The notes under the pieces: model-generated
Databases searched by the model: none
The model's input: the letters and a program-made list of their open reading frames with translations, nothing else
Told to the model about the DNA's origin: nothing
Made by a program: the position numbers and the translations under genes
Source of the DNA: Bin87 sp965203195
GTDB taxonomy: Bacteria > Chloroflexota > Dehalococcoidia > Lucifugimonadales > UBA3495
Length of the DNA stretch: 64,000 bases
Reading direction: 5' to 3'
NCBI GenBank assembly: GCA_965203195.1
Contig: OZ241860.1
Coordinates: forward strand, 3,472,001-3,536,000
Part shown: piece by piece, positions 16,651 through 25,342 of the stretch
Numbering within the stretch: position 1 is the first letter of the stretch
Layout: each line of letters starts with the position of its first letter

Positions 16651-18576
16651 CTAGTCAGCTGCGGCCGGGGACAGCCCGTCAGCGCCGATAACCTCGCCGC
16701 CCACGGGGGCCACGTCCACGCTGGGGCCGGAGAGGCCGTAGTTGATGGCGTAGAGCTGGGCGTACACGCCGCCGGCTTCCAGCAGCTGGTCGTGGCTGCC
16801 CACCTCGGCCACGCGGCCCCGGTCCAGCACCACAATTTTGTCCGCATTCCGAATGGTGGACAGCCGGTGGGCGATGACGATGGAAGTGCGACCCTTGAGG
16901 ACGCGGCTCAATGCCCGCTGGATCAGCAGCTCCGTGTGGGTGTCAATGTTGGCGGTGGCCTCGTCCAGCACCAGGATGCGGGGGTTGCCCACGATGGCGC
17001 GGGCGAAGCTGATGAGCTGCCGCTGGCCGATGCTTAAGTTGACGCCCCGTTCCGCCAGCTCCGAGTCGTAGCCGTTTTCCAGCTCCATAATAAAGTCGTG
17101 GGCGCCCACGGCCTGGGCCGCCGCAATCACTTGCTCATCGGTGGCGTCCTGGCGCTGGTAGCAGATGTTCTCCCGCACGGTGCCGGAGAACAGGTAAGGT
17201 TCCTGCAAGACCATGCTCATCTGATGCACCAGGGATTCGCGCTTGACGGCGCGGAGGTCGTGGCCGTCGATGGCGATGGAGCCGCCGGTTACGTCGGCGA
17301 AACGGTGCAGCAGGTTGACCAGGGTGCTCTTGCCGGCGCCGGTGGAGCCGACCAGCGCCACATTTTCGCCGGCCCGGATGTGCAGGTTCACATTCCGCAG
17401 GACCGGAACGCCTTCCACATAGTGGAAGTCGACATCCTGGTAGCGGATTTCGCCCTGTATCTCCGGCAGCGTGGCCGCGTCCGGCCGGTCCGTGATGTCC
17501 GGTTCCAGGTCCAGCACCTCAAAGATGCGGACGCCGGCGGCCATGGCCCGTTGCAGCTGGCTGTACTGCATGGTCAGCTGGCGGATGGGTTCAAAGAACC
17601 GCTGGATCCAAAAGGCGAAGGCCACCAGGGTGCCGACTTCCAGGGCGTCCAGCTGGAGCAGCCAGCCGCCGAACAGCACCACGCCCAGCCCGATGCCCAG
17701 GCCGATCAGCAGCTCCACCAGCGGTTGCAGCATCCCCGAGTAGCGCGCCGCCTCCAGGTTGGCGTCCAGGTATTCGCTGTTCAGCGTGCGGAAGTGGGCC
17801 AGGTTTTCATCCTGGCGGTTCAGGCTCTGCACCACCCGGACGCCGGTGATGTTCTGGTTGTATTCGCCGTTGACCATCGCAATGGCGCGGCGGATGCGCA
17901 TAAAGGAATGGCGGGCGAAGCGCTGCCAGTACATCATTATCAGGGTGAGTATCGGCACCACCAGCATACAGACCAGGGCCAGCTGCCAGCTGACCATCAG
18001 CATCAGGACGATAATGGCGCCCACGGTGACCAGCTCCGCCAGGGCCAGCGCCAGCAGCTCAAAGGTTTCCTGCAACTGCAACACGTCGGACTGCATCCGG
18101 GACATTATGCGCCCCACCGGGGTGCGGTGATAGAAGGCGCTGGACTGGTTTTGCAGGTGGCTGAACATACCCGACCGGAGGTCGTAGAGGATGTGCTGGC
18201 CGGTGCGGGAGATGAAAATGAATTGCAGGTAGTTGGAGAGGAAATGGATGGCGGTGACGACCATAAAGGCGGCGCCGATGATGTGAACCCGGTTGACTTC
18301 GCCTTCGGCCACCGCCCAGTTGATGCCGTACATAATCAGCAGGGGGATGCTGGCGTTGACCACGGCGTACACCAGCAGGGCGGCCAGGGCGATGAGGGCG
18401 TACTTGCGGTAGGGGCGGATGTAGGTGGCGAAGCGCATTACGACGCGGTTGTCGTACACGCGCCCGACTACGTCCTCGTCGGTAAGGTTGTCGTTGGACG
18501 GGGCGAACATACTGTCGGCGGAGGTGCCGCGCATCCCCCGCATCATGCCGCCGCCAATGCCGCCGCCGCGCATCAT
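16651..18576 (-). CDS. ABC exporter half-transporter, second subunit (LSIGQ signature)
   Basis: A 641-residue type I exporter subunit with an N-terminal six-helix membrane domain (about residues 55-350) and a C-terminal ATPase. Walker A is GSTGAGKST, the signature is LSIGQRQ (canonical LSGGQ), Walker B is ILVLDEATANID with the catalytic Glu, and the switch His is in VIAHRLS. The first 35 residues are Met/Gly/Arg-rich (MMRGGGIGGGMMRG). Its ATG overlaps the stop of the upstream subunit (ATGA). The pair matches heterodimeric exporters such as TM287/288 or BmrCD, in which the non-canonical signature of one chain faces a degenerate Walker B of the other. The exported substrate, a lipid or drug, is unknown. 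Confidence 0.92.
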   Translation of the reverse strand: MMRGGGIGGGMMRGMRGTSADSMFAPSNDNLTDEDVVGRVYDNRVVMRFATYIRPYRKYALIALAALLVYAVVNASIPLLIMYGINWAVAEGEVNRVHIIGAAFMVVTAIHFLSNYLQFIFISRTGQHILYDLRSGMFSHLQNQSSAFYHRTPVGRIMSRMQSDVLQLQETFELLALALAELVTVGAIIVLMLMVSWQLALVCMLVVPILTLIMMYWQRFARHSFMRIRRAIAMVNGEYNQNITGVRVVQSLNRQDENLAHFRTLNSEYLDANLEAARYSGMLQPLVELLIGLGIGLGVVLFGGWLLQLDALEVGTLVAFAFWIQRFFEPIRQLTMQYSQLQRAMAAGVRIFEVLDLEPDITDRPDAATLPEIQGEIRYQDVDFHYVEGVPVLRNVNLHIRAGENVALVGSTGAGKSTLVNLLHRFADVTGGSIAIDGHDLRAVKRESLVHQMSMVLQEPYLFSGTVRENICYQRQDATDEQVIAAAQAVGAHDFIMELENGYDSELAERGVNLSIGQRQLISFARAIVGNPRILVLDEATANIDTHTELLIQRALSRVLKGRTSIVIAHRLSTIRNADKIVVLDRGRVAEVGSHDQLLEAGGVYAQLYAINYGLSGPSVDVAPVGGEVIGADGLSPAAAD

Positions 18577-20387
18577 AGGGCTGCCCTCCCGTCGGCCATC
18601 GCGGGCACCGCCGCTTCCAGCAGCACTTCCTCTTGCGGACGCAGCTGGAGTTCGTAGATGCTCCGGTAGATGCCGTCCTGCCGGATGAGTTCGTGGTGGG
18701 AACCGCGCTCGGCGATGACGCCCTTGTCCAGCACCAGGATCTGGTGGGCTTCGCGCACGGTGCTCAAGCGGTGGGCGATGACGAAAGTGGTGCGGCCTTT
18801 CATCACGGCCACCATAGCGCGGTGGATCTGCCGTTCCGTTTCCACATCCACGCTGGAGGTGGAGTCGTCCAGGATCAGCACCGGCGGGTCGATCAGGATG
18901 GTGCGGGCGATGGACAGGCGCTGGCGCTGGCCGCCGGAGAGGGTGGCGCCGCGTTCGCCGACCCAGGTGTCGTAGCCGTGGGGCAGGGCCATAATCTGGT
19001 CGTGCAGCTGGGCTACTTTGGCGGCGCGTTCCACATCCGCGACGGTGGCGCCGCTGACGCCGTAGGCAATGTTGTCGCGGATGGAGGCGCTGAACAGGTA
19101 CACATCCTGGTGCACGATGCCCACATTGTGGCGCAGGGATTGCAGGGTGTAGTCGCGGATGTCGTCGCCATCAATGGTAATCCGTCCGCCGGTGACATCG
19201 TAGAAGCGGGGCAGCAGGTTGACCACGGTGGTTTTACCGCTGCCGGGCGCGCCCAGGATGGCGGTGACCTGGCCGGGGCCGGCGTCCAGGTTGACTTCCC
19301 GCAGGGCCGGCGCGCGGTCGGCGTAGGCGAAGCTCACCTGTTCAAAGCGGACATAGCCGTGGGCGCGGCCCATTGCGGCGGCGTCCGGGCGTTCCACAAC
19401 GGGCGATGCGGCGTCCAGCACATTGAACAGGCGCTGGCCGGAGGAAATGGCGCGGGAGTAGGTGTTGATGATCTGCGCCGAGGCCCGGATGGGGAAGGTC
19501 AGCTGGTTGAGGTAGAGGAGGAAAGAGGCCAGTTCGCCGGCGGTAAGGCTGCCCTGGATGACCAGCCAGCCGCCCAGCCAGAGGGTTACGCCCAGCGCGA
19601 AGGTGAAGTAGAGGGTCATCCAGGCGCTGTTGGCGCCTTGCATCCGCTCGGCGTCGTAGTACTCGGCGCGCAGTTCCTCGGCCTTGCGGTCGTACTTGCG
19701 GCGCTCGTAGTCCTCGGAGGCGAAAGCCTTGACTACGTGCATTCCGGCCAGGTTTTCCTGCAACACGGTGACCGATTCGCCCATCACGACCTGGACATGG
19801 AGCCACTTGCGGCGCAGGGCGCGCATCACCAGAGATGACCGCAGGACGATGAAGGGGACGAACAGCATACTGACCAGCGCCAGCTGCCAGTTGAGGGCAA
19901 AGAGGATGACGGGGATGGCAAAGATGCGGATGACCACATCCAGGGAGCGGATCATCCCCAGGTTGACGAAGCGGCGCATTGCTTCCACATCGGCGGTGGC
20001 GCGGGACATCAGGTCGCCGGTGTGTTCCCGGTCGTGGAAGGCGAAGCTGACATTTTGCAGCTTGTCGTACAGCAGGTTGCGGCAGTCGAAGGAAACTTTC
20101 TGCGACAGGGATTCGGTGGTGTAGGTGCGGGCGAAGTCGCAGAAGCCGCGTCCCAGGCTGACGCCCAGGATGCCGGCGCCGAAGATCACCAGCGCGTCGA
20201 TGGCAAAGTCTTTCTGGAAAAACTGCTTGGTGTCCGCGTCCTGCCCAACCATCAGGTCGATGCCGCCGCCGAACAGCCAGGGCAGCGCCAGGGAGAAGCC
20301 GATGGCCACCAGGGCGCTGATGTAGGCCAGGCTCAGCCGCGCCGGGTAGCGGGCGGCCATGCCGATGATGCGCCAGAGGATGCCCAT
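18573..20387 (-). CDS. ABC exporter half-transporter, first subunit (degenerate Walker B)
   Basis: A 604-residue exporter subunit: six membrane helices (about residues 15-300) then an ATPase. Walker A is GAPGSGKTT, signature LSGGQRQR is canonical, and the switch His is present (VIAHRLS). Walker B reads VLILDDSTSSVD, so the catalytic Glu is replaced by Asp. Such a change is the mark of the first chain of heterodimeric exporters, whose Walker motifs form the non-hydrolysing site with the partner's altered signature. The downstream partner overlaps by four bases. A promoter candidate lies at 20519-20547. Confidence 0.92.
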   Translation of the reverse strand: MGILWRIIGMAARYPARLSLAYISALVAIGFSLALPWLFGGGIDLMVGQDADTKQFFQKDFAIDALVIFGAGILGVSLGRGFCDFARTYTTESLSQKVSFDCRNLLYDKLQNVSFAFHDREHTGDLMSRATADVEAMRRFVNLGMIRSLDVVIRIFAIPVILFALNWQLALVSMLFVPFIVLRSSLVMRALRRKWLHVQVVMGESVTVLQENLAGMHVVKAFASEDYERRKYDRKAEELRAEYYDAERMQGANSAWMTLYFTFALGVTLWLGGWLVIQGSLTAGELASFLLYLNQLTFPIRASAQIINTYSRAISSGQRLFNVLDAASPVVERPDAAAMGRAHGYVRFEQVSFAYADRAPALREVNLDAGPGQVTAILGAPGSGKTTVVNLLPRFYDVTGGRITIDGDDIRDYTLQSLRHNVGIVHQDVYLFSASIRDNIAYGVSGATVADVERAAKVAQLHDQIMALPHGYDTWVGERGATLSGGQRQRLSIARTILIDPPVLILDDSTSSVDVETERQIHRAMVAVMKGRTTFVIAHRLSTVREAHQILVLDKGVIAERGSHHELIRQDGIYRSIYELQLRPQEEVLLEAAVPAMADGRAAL

Positions 20388-20518
20388 CAGCGGGCCCCGC
20401 CGGCGCGCCGGCGCGCCGGGTTGGGAAGGTAGCCGGCGGAGTTGCGAATGTCGCCGGCGGGGTTGCCGGTCATTTTGAACTGCCCCGCCATTTCTGAAAC
20501 CGACCGCATAAGGCGCAC

Positions 20519-20547
20519 AATATACACCATCAGCGGGGGCGGGGCAA
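20519..20547 (-). promoter_or_regulatory. Probable promoter of the ABC exporter operon
   Basis: On the minus strand TTGCCC (20547-20542), a 17-base spacer and TATATT (20524-20519) precede the exporter ATG at 20387. The leader of about 125 bases contains GCGCCGG-type palindromes near 20400. The 200-base gap has no gene. Confidence 0.45.
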
Positions 20548-20589
20548 ATCTATGCGGCGCCGTGATCCGGGCCGTCGGAGCGCCCGGCC

Positions 20590-21696
20590 CTAAACCTGCC
20601 GCTGTTTCGGATCCAGCCGGTCCCGCAACCAGTCGCCCAGCAGGTTCATGGAAAGCACCGTGAGCATTATGGTCAGGCCGGGGAACAGGGATACCCACCA
20701 GCCGCTTTCCGAGGTCACCAGTTCCCGCCCGTCGGCGACCATCAAGCCCCAGGCCGGCGTGGGGCGCGGTATTCCCGCCCCCAGGAAGCTCAGGGTGCTT
20801 TCCAGGATGATGACGAACCCCACTTGCAGCGTAGCCAGCACCACCAGGCTGTTGAACACATTGGGGAATATGTGGCGCGCCATTATGCGGGGGTGGGATG
20901 ACCCGGCGACCCGCGACCGGGCCACGAAGTCCTGCACGCGCACCGACAGGGTTTCGCCGCGCGACATTCGGGCGTAATGCGCCCACAGCAGCAGGGCCAG
21001 CACGGTGATGATGGTGCCGAAGCTGGCGCCCAGGGCGGTCACCAGCACCAGCGCCAGCAGGATGATGGGTATGGACAGGGATATGTCCACGGCCCGCATC
21101 AGCAGGATGTCGGGCCAGCCGCCGAAGTAGCCGGCGGCGATGCCCAAAGCGGAGCCGACGAGCCCGCCGCAGAGGATGGACATCACCGCCACAATCACCG
21201 AGATGCGGGAGCCGTGGATGATGCGGCTCAAGATGTCCCGCCCCACCTTGTCGGTGCCCAGGGGGTAGTCCCAGCGTCCGCCGGGCTTGGCGACCACGGC
21301 GATGCGCGTTCCCGGCGTGGCTTCGGTGGCGCCGTCCAGCAGGGTGGCGCCGCCGTTGCGCACCATACGCGCCGCGTTGGCCGCCATTACTTCGGCGCCG
21401 ATTCGGGACGGATCCGGCTGCGCCACCACCTGCTTGATTTCCGATTCGCCCTCTACCCACGCCGGCGGCAGCAAGCGCACCCGCAGGTCGCCGTCCAGGG
21501 GGTCGTGAGGCGCGATCCAGTCGGCGAAAATCGCCGGGATGACCAGGACGAGCAGCGCCACCGCCATGGGGATGAGCGGGTAGCGCATCGCCTCGCCGAC
21601 GAAGCGGCGCCGGCGGGAGGTTCGGGCGGCCCCCGGCGGGGCGGCGCCGGGGGCAATGTCGGCGCGGTCGGCCGGGGCCGGTGTGGTGGCAGCCAT
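20590..21696 (-). CDS. Peptide/nickel-type ABC transporter permease (OppC/DppC-like)
   Basis: A 368-residue inner-membrane permease. After a 35-residue Pro/Ala-rich start, a first helix (PLIPMAVALLVLVIPAIFADWI) is followed by an unusually long periplasmic-type loop (about residues 65-150) and then LGTDKVGRDILSRIIHGSRIS, the OppC hallmark. Five further helices follow with the ATPase-contact EAA-like loop ARVAG...RHIFPN. The usual partner OppB permease and the two ATPases are not in the window; only the binding-protein gene lies upstream (70 bases). It may work with subunits encoded elsewhere. Confidence 0.9.
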   Translation of the reverse strand: MAATTPAPADRADIAPGAAPPGAARTSRRRRFVGEAMRYPLIPMAVALLVLVIPAIFADWIAPHDPLDGDLRVRLLPPAWVEGESEIKQVVAQPDPSRIGAEVMAANAARMVRNGGATLLDGATEATPGTRIAVVAKPGGRWDYPLGTDKVGRDILSRIIHGSRISVIVAVMSILCGGLVGSALGIAAGYFGGWPDILLMRAVDISLSIPIILLALVLVTALGASFGTIITVLALLLWAHYARMSRGETLSVRVQDFVARSRVAGSSHPRIMARHIFPNVFNSLVVLATLQVGFVIILESTLSFLGAGIPRPTPAWGLMVADGRELVTSESGWWVSLFPGLTIMLTVLSMNLLGDWLRDRLDPKQRQV

Positions 21697-21765
21697 TGTT
21701 CCGGCGTTCCCGGCAGGCGCGGCCTTGCGTGCGTCGTCCCCGTGGTGTCCGTCGTCCCCGCCGGG

Positions 21766-23670
21766 CTAGAAGCAGGGTTCCGGCGTCCGGCAGGCGCGGA
21801 TCAGGTCAAAGTGTCCGTAGTTGGCTCCGTCGGAACCCGGGAACTCCCAGGTGTCAATGACTTCGGGGTTGGCCACGAACTCAATGAAAATGTAGAACAG
21901 GGGCAGATAGCCGTACTCGGTAAAGATGATCTCCCCCATCCGGTTCTGTATTTCGGAACGCTCGTCCACCGGCACGGTCTGCCCCAGTTCCTGGAACAGT
22001 TCGTCCAGCTCCGGCGTTTCAAAGAAGTGGATGGCGCCGCTGGAGCGGTTGAAAAGGCTCAACTGGGCGTACACCGTCTTGTAGGAAGGCGGGGCCACCC
22101 AGAAGCCTACCGACTCCGGTTCCTTTTTGGTCCAGGAGGAGTAGTAGTTGCCGAATTCCCATTCCTCGTAGCTCACGTCCACGCCCACGTCGTCGAACAT
22201 CACGCCGATGGCCTGCACCAGGTCGGCGGATTCGGGGAACCCGAAAATGTTCATTACCTTCATGCTGATTTCGGCGGGATTGTCCGGCCCGTAGCCGGCT
22301 TCGGCCAGCAGTGCGCGGGCGCGTTCCGGGTCGTAGCCGTAGAGTTCGTCGTAGCGGTCGAACCAGGCGTCGTCCCAGCCGGGGAGGTTGGGGTAGAAGC
22401 CGCCCACGGGGCTGATGGTCACGCGGCCGCTGAACAGGGTATCGATCAGCAAGTCTTTGTCCACGGCCCGGTTGAGGGCTTCGCGCACCCGCCGGTCGGT
22501 GGGCGGGAAGTCGGGGTACTGCCAGGGCGCGTCCCAGGCGCTCCATTCGCCGGGGCCGGGCGTTTCGGGGTACAGACCCTGGAACACGCCCCACAGCTGG
22601 TTGCCGGGGAAGTTGCTCTGGATGACTTTCATGCCCTGATTGGCCACGGCGGCGTCCGCCAGTTCCCGGGTCAGTTCGGTGAGATGGATGTCGCCCGCCA
22701 GCAGGCCGGCGTTGCGCGTGGCCGGCTCGGAAATCCAGCGCAGGTTGACCATGGGCCAGTCCACCGGGGCGGGGTTGCCGGCGCCGCCGTTGAGGCGCCA
22801 GTGTTCCGGCAGCCTTTCGTAGTCAACATCGACGCCCAGTTCCCGGTCCACATAGCGGTAGGGGCCGGTGCCGATCATATCGTCGTTGTAGCCCTCCAGC
22901 CCTTCGGCGTCCCAAAAGGATTTGCTCATCATCAGGCCGCCGCCACTGGGGGCGATGTAAAACAGGAAATCGGGGTTGGGGCCTTTCAGCTGGATTTCCA
23001 GCTCGTGGTCGCTGACGATGGTGGAGGCGTCCGGGTCAATGCTGCGCCAGTCGTTGGCGTAGGCCAGCAGTGAATCCTCCCGCGTCAGCATCCGCGCGCT
23101 GTGCAGCACGTCCTGGGCGGTGAATTTGCCCCAGCCGTTATGGAACTCGACGCCTTCCTCCAGCTGGAAAGACCAGCGGGTGCCGTCTTCGGACAGTTCC
23201 CAGCTTTTGGCCAGCTGCGGCACCCAGATATTGCGCTCGGCGTCAATATCCACCAGCACTTCCATAACCAGATCCATTTGCTGGTGATGGTCCACGGTGC
23301 CGCCCCAGGGCAGGTTGGTTTCGCCGGCCGACGGGTCGACGGCGATGACCAGCGTGTCGACTTTGGCCTGGCCGGTTGGGGCGACTACCGGGACGGGGGT
23401 TGCCGTAGGCGCGGCGGTGGCGCCGGCGGCGCGGAATGCCGGGGCGGTGGGCGATGCGGCCGGGGCCTGGGTGGCCGCGCCGGCGGGCGCGGCCGAGTCC
23501 GAAACGGGGGCCTGGGTGGCCGCCGCGGGCGGAGCCGGCGCGGTGGCCGCCGGCGTTTCCGCGCCGCCGCAGGCGGCGCCCGCCACCAGCGCCAGCGCCA
23601 ACGATAGCGTCAGCATAGACAGCGCCGGAATCGTGAACCGGATGCGGGAAGCGGATTTCAGTCCAAACAT
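21766..23670 (-). CDS. Peptide-type ABC substrate-binding lipoprotein (SBP_bac_5)
   Basis: A 634-residue secreted binding protein. A signal peptide (SMLTLSLALALVAGAAC) leads to a Cys that is the likely lipid-attachment site, though GAA before it is not a textbook lipobox. About 70 residues of Ala/Pro/Thr linker (TPAATAPAPPAAATQ) follow before the family 5 fold begins near residue 105 with TLVIAVDPSAGETNLPW. Domain features include LAKSWELSEDGTRWSFQL, GTGPYRYV, and DRRVREALNRAVDKDLL. ATG 23670 is preferred because GGGGGA precedes it and it starts just before the signal. It feeds peptides or nickel-like solutes to the downstream permease. Ligand unknown. Confidence 0.93.
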   Translation of the reverse strand: MFGLKSASRIRFTIPALSMLTLSLALALVAGAACGGAETPAATAPAPPAAATQAPVSDSAAPAGAATQAPAASPTAPAFRAAGATAAPTATPVPVVAPTGQAKVDTLVIAVDPSAGETNLPWGGTVDHHQQMDLVMEVLVDIDAERNIWVPQLAKSWELSEDGTRWSFQLEEGVEFHNGWGKFTAQDVLHSARMLTREDSLLAYANDWRSIDPDASTIVSDHELEIQLKGPNPDFLFYIAPSGGGLMMSKSFWDAEGLEGYNDDMIGTGPYRYVDRELGVDVDYERLPEHWRLNGGAGNPAPVDWPMVNLRWISEPATRNAGLLAGDIHLTELTRELADAAVANQGMKVIQSNFPGNQLWGVFQGLYPETPGPGEWSAWDAPWQYPDFPPTDRRVREALNRAVDKDLLIDTLFSGRVTISPVGGFYPNLPGWDDAWFDRYDELYGYDPERARALLAEAGYGPDNPAEISMKVMNIFGFPESADLVQAIGVMFDDVGVDVSYEEWEFGNYYSSWTKKEPESVGFWVAPPSYKTVYAQLSLFNRSSGAIHFFETPELDELFQELGQTVPVDERSEIQNRMGEIIFTEYGYLPLFYIFIEFVANPEVIDTWEFPGSDGANYGHFDLIRACRTPEPCF

Positions 23671-23903
23671 CGCGTGTCCCCCTAACCAAGTCGGCTGCAA
23701 TCAGCGTTGTCAGCGCCGGCATTCGCACCGAAGCCGGCGGCGGGCGAAGATGTTCGGTAATTTATCCTATTGCCGCATCCCCGTCAAATGGCGTCCGGTG
23801 GGCGCCGGGCGCGCCGATTCGGGCCGGGCTGGCCCGGTTAGATGGCCCGGTTCCGTCATCCGGCGCCGGTCGGCATCGGGGCATCGGAGTCAGGGCGCCG
23901 TGG

Positions 23904-24686
23904 TTAGTGCATCACCAGGCCGCCGTCGACGTTAATCGTCTGCCCGGTGATGTTGCGCGCGCCGGGGCCGGCCAGAAAGGCGGCCATGGCCGCAATGTCC
24001 TCCGGTTCGTTGGCGCGCCCGATAGGGATGTTGGCGGCGCGCTGCGCCTGCAACTCGGCTACGGAAATGCCGCGCTCGGCGGCGCGCTGCTCCATCGTGG
24101 CGGTGGACATTGCGGTGATGGTGGAGCCGGGGCAGATGGCGTTGACATTGATGTCATAGCGCGCCAGCTGGTGGGCGGCGATGAGCGTCATTGAGATGAC
24201 AGCGCCCTTGCTGGCGGCGTAAGCGGCGTTGGAAGTGCCGGCGTAGCCCTTGCCGGCAATGGATGCGATGTTGACGATGCGCCCGCCGGCGCCCTGTTCA
24301 ATCATCTGCCGGGCGGCGCGCTGCATCACAAAAAAGGCGCCGCGCGCGTTGACCCGATGGATGCGGTCCCAGTCGGCTTCGGTGATGTCCATAATGTCCA
24401 GGAAACGGGTGACGCCGGCGTTGTTCACCAGGATGTCCACCCGTCCCAGGGCGGCCACGGCGGCGGCGAGGACGCGGCTGATGTCCTCGCCGGCGCCGAT
24501 GTCGGCGGCGATGGGCACGGAGCGGCGGCCGGCGGCGCGCGCGTCGGTGGCCGTTTCCTCAACGGCGTCGGCCAGAATATCGGTGACGGCGACATCGGCG
24601 CCTTCGTTGGCCAGGGCCAGGGCGGTGGCGCGGCCCATACCGCGGCCGGCGCCGGTGACCAGGGCGACTTTTCCATCAAGAGACAT
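23904..24686 (-). CDS. Short-chain dehydrogenase/reductase
   Basis: A 260-residue classical SDR. The cofactor motif TGAGRGMGRATALAL is at about residues 11-25, DILVNNAGV at about 85, and the catalytic Ser-Tyr-Lys in NIASIAG and YAASKGAV. An Asp at the end of the second strand (AVTDIL) favours NAD+. The C-terminus ITGQTINVDGGLVMH is typical. ATG 24686 is firmly supported by AAGGAGG ten bases upstream, so the longer frame is rejected. The substrate, an alcohol or ketone, cannot be predicted. It stands alone. Confidence 0.93.
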   Translation of the reverse strand: MSLDGKVALVTGAGRGMGRATALALANEGADVAVTDILADAVEETATDARAAGRRSVPIAADIGAGEDISRVLAAAVAALGRVDILVNNAGVTRFLDIMDITEADWDRIHRVNARGAFFVMQRAARQMIEQGAGGRIVNIASIAGKGYAGTSNAAYAASKGAVISMTLIAAHQLARYDINVNAICPGSTITAMSTATMEQRAAERGISVAELQAQRAANIPIGRANEPEDIAAMAAFLAGPGARNITGQTINVDGGLVMH

Positions 24687-24789
24687 CGGGGGATTCCTCC
24701 TTGCTCGGAGCTTTTTTTGGCGCCTGGGGCGGCCCGGCGCGGGTATTGGCGCGGCGGCGGCGTATCCGTAGCCGCCGGCTGGGGCGTTT

Positions 24790-24972
24790 CTAACGCAAGG
24801 CTCTCTCCAGCCCCAATAGGGCGCCAATGAGGCCGCCGACCTGGAACATCAGCGGAGTGAACATCACGTGGGACGGCCAGGGGATGACGCTGGTGAAAAA
24901 AAGCGTCCAGATTATGGCGATGGTCGCCGCAGACAATATGCCTCCGATTACCACATAGGCTATGACTAGCAT
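24790..24972 (-). CDS. Tiny two-helix membrane protein
   Basis: A 60-residue protein, almost entirely hydrophobic: helix 1 at about residues 3-28 (AYVVIGGILSAATIAIIW) and helix 2 at about 38-56 (FTPLMFQVGGLIGALLGLE), with a short Arg-ended tail. ATG 24972 follows AGGAGG by nine bases. Its start overlaps the stop of the upstream 91-residue gene (ATGCTAG), showing translational coupling. No family recognised; possible small transporter, holin-like or regulatory membrane peptide, none demonstrable. Confidence 0.6.
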   Translation of the reverse strand: MLVIAYVVIGGILSAATIAIIWTLFFTSVIPWPSHVMFTPLMFQVGGLIGALLGLERALR

Positions 24973-25241
24973 CGCAGCATCCTCCTGCGCTGGCGCTGAC
25001 GAGGGTTAGCGCGCCGGCGGCGGCGCGTATCGCGGCGATTGGGCTGCTGTCGCCCGTAAGTTCGCAGATTGACCCGGCCTTTCAGAATTACGATGCGCTT
25101 TGCCGGCTGGACATCGCTATGGCGCGTGGCGCGGCGCCGTCTCGATAACCAATGCCCCAGAAGGACACCGCAAATAGGGGCGACCAAACCCCCTATTACG
25201 GTAATCCAAACGGACAAGGGTATTCCTGCCAGCGCCTCCAT
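24966..25241 (-). CDS. Small membrane protein with very basic tail
   Basis: A 91-residue protein: one N-terminal hydrophobic helix (PLSVWITVIGGLVAPICGVLL) followed by about 60 residues extremely rich in Arg (RRRRATRH ... RRRRRANPRQRQRRR). ATG 25241 is chosen over GTG 25259 on spacing to GAGG. The tail could bind nucleic acid or lipid head groups, or be weakly constrained sequence. It overlaps the 60-residue membrane protein downstream. No family recognised. Confidence 0.5.
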   Translation of the reverse strand: MEALAGIPLSVWITVIGGLVAPICGVLLGHWLSRRRRATRHSDVQPAKRIVILKGRVNLRTYGRQQPNRRDTRRRRRANPRQRQRRRMLRC

Positions 25242-25342
25242 ATTACAACGCGTCCTCACCGGGTTCCATCAGCAATTGCGCGGTTCACGGCACAGAGTGC
25301 GGAACGCCGCCAGTATAGCGGAGAGGGTAAGCCGGATGGGTA

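Noticed and set aside
20977..23073. Open frame of 698 codons antisense to the peptide transporter genes
   Set aside because: Shadow of two clear genes; low complexity and no start signal.
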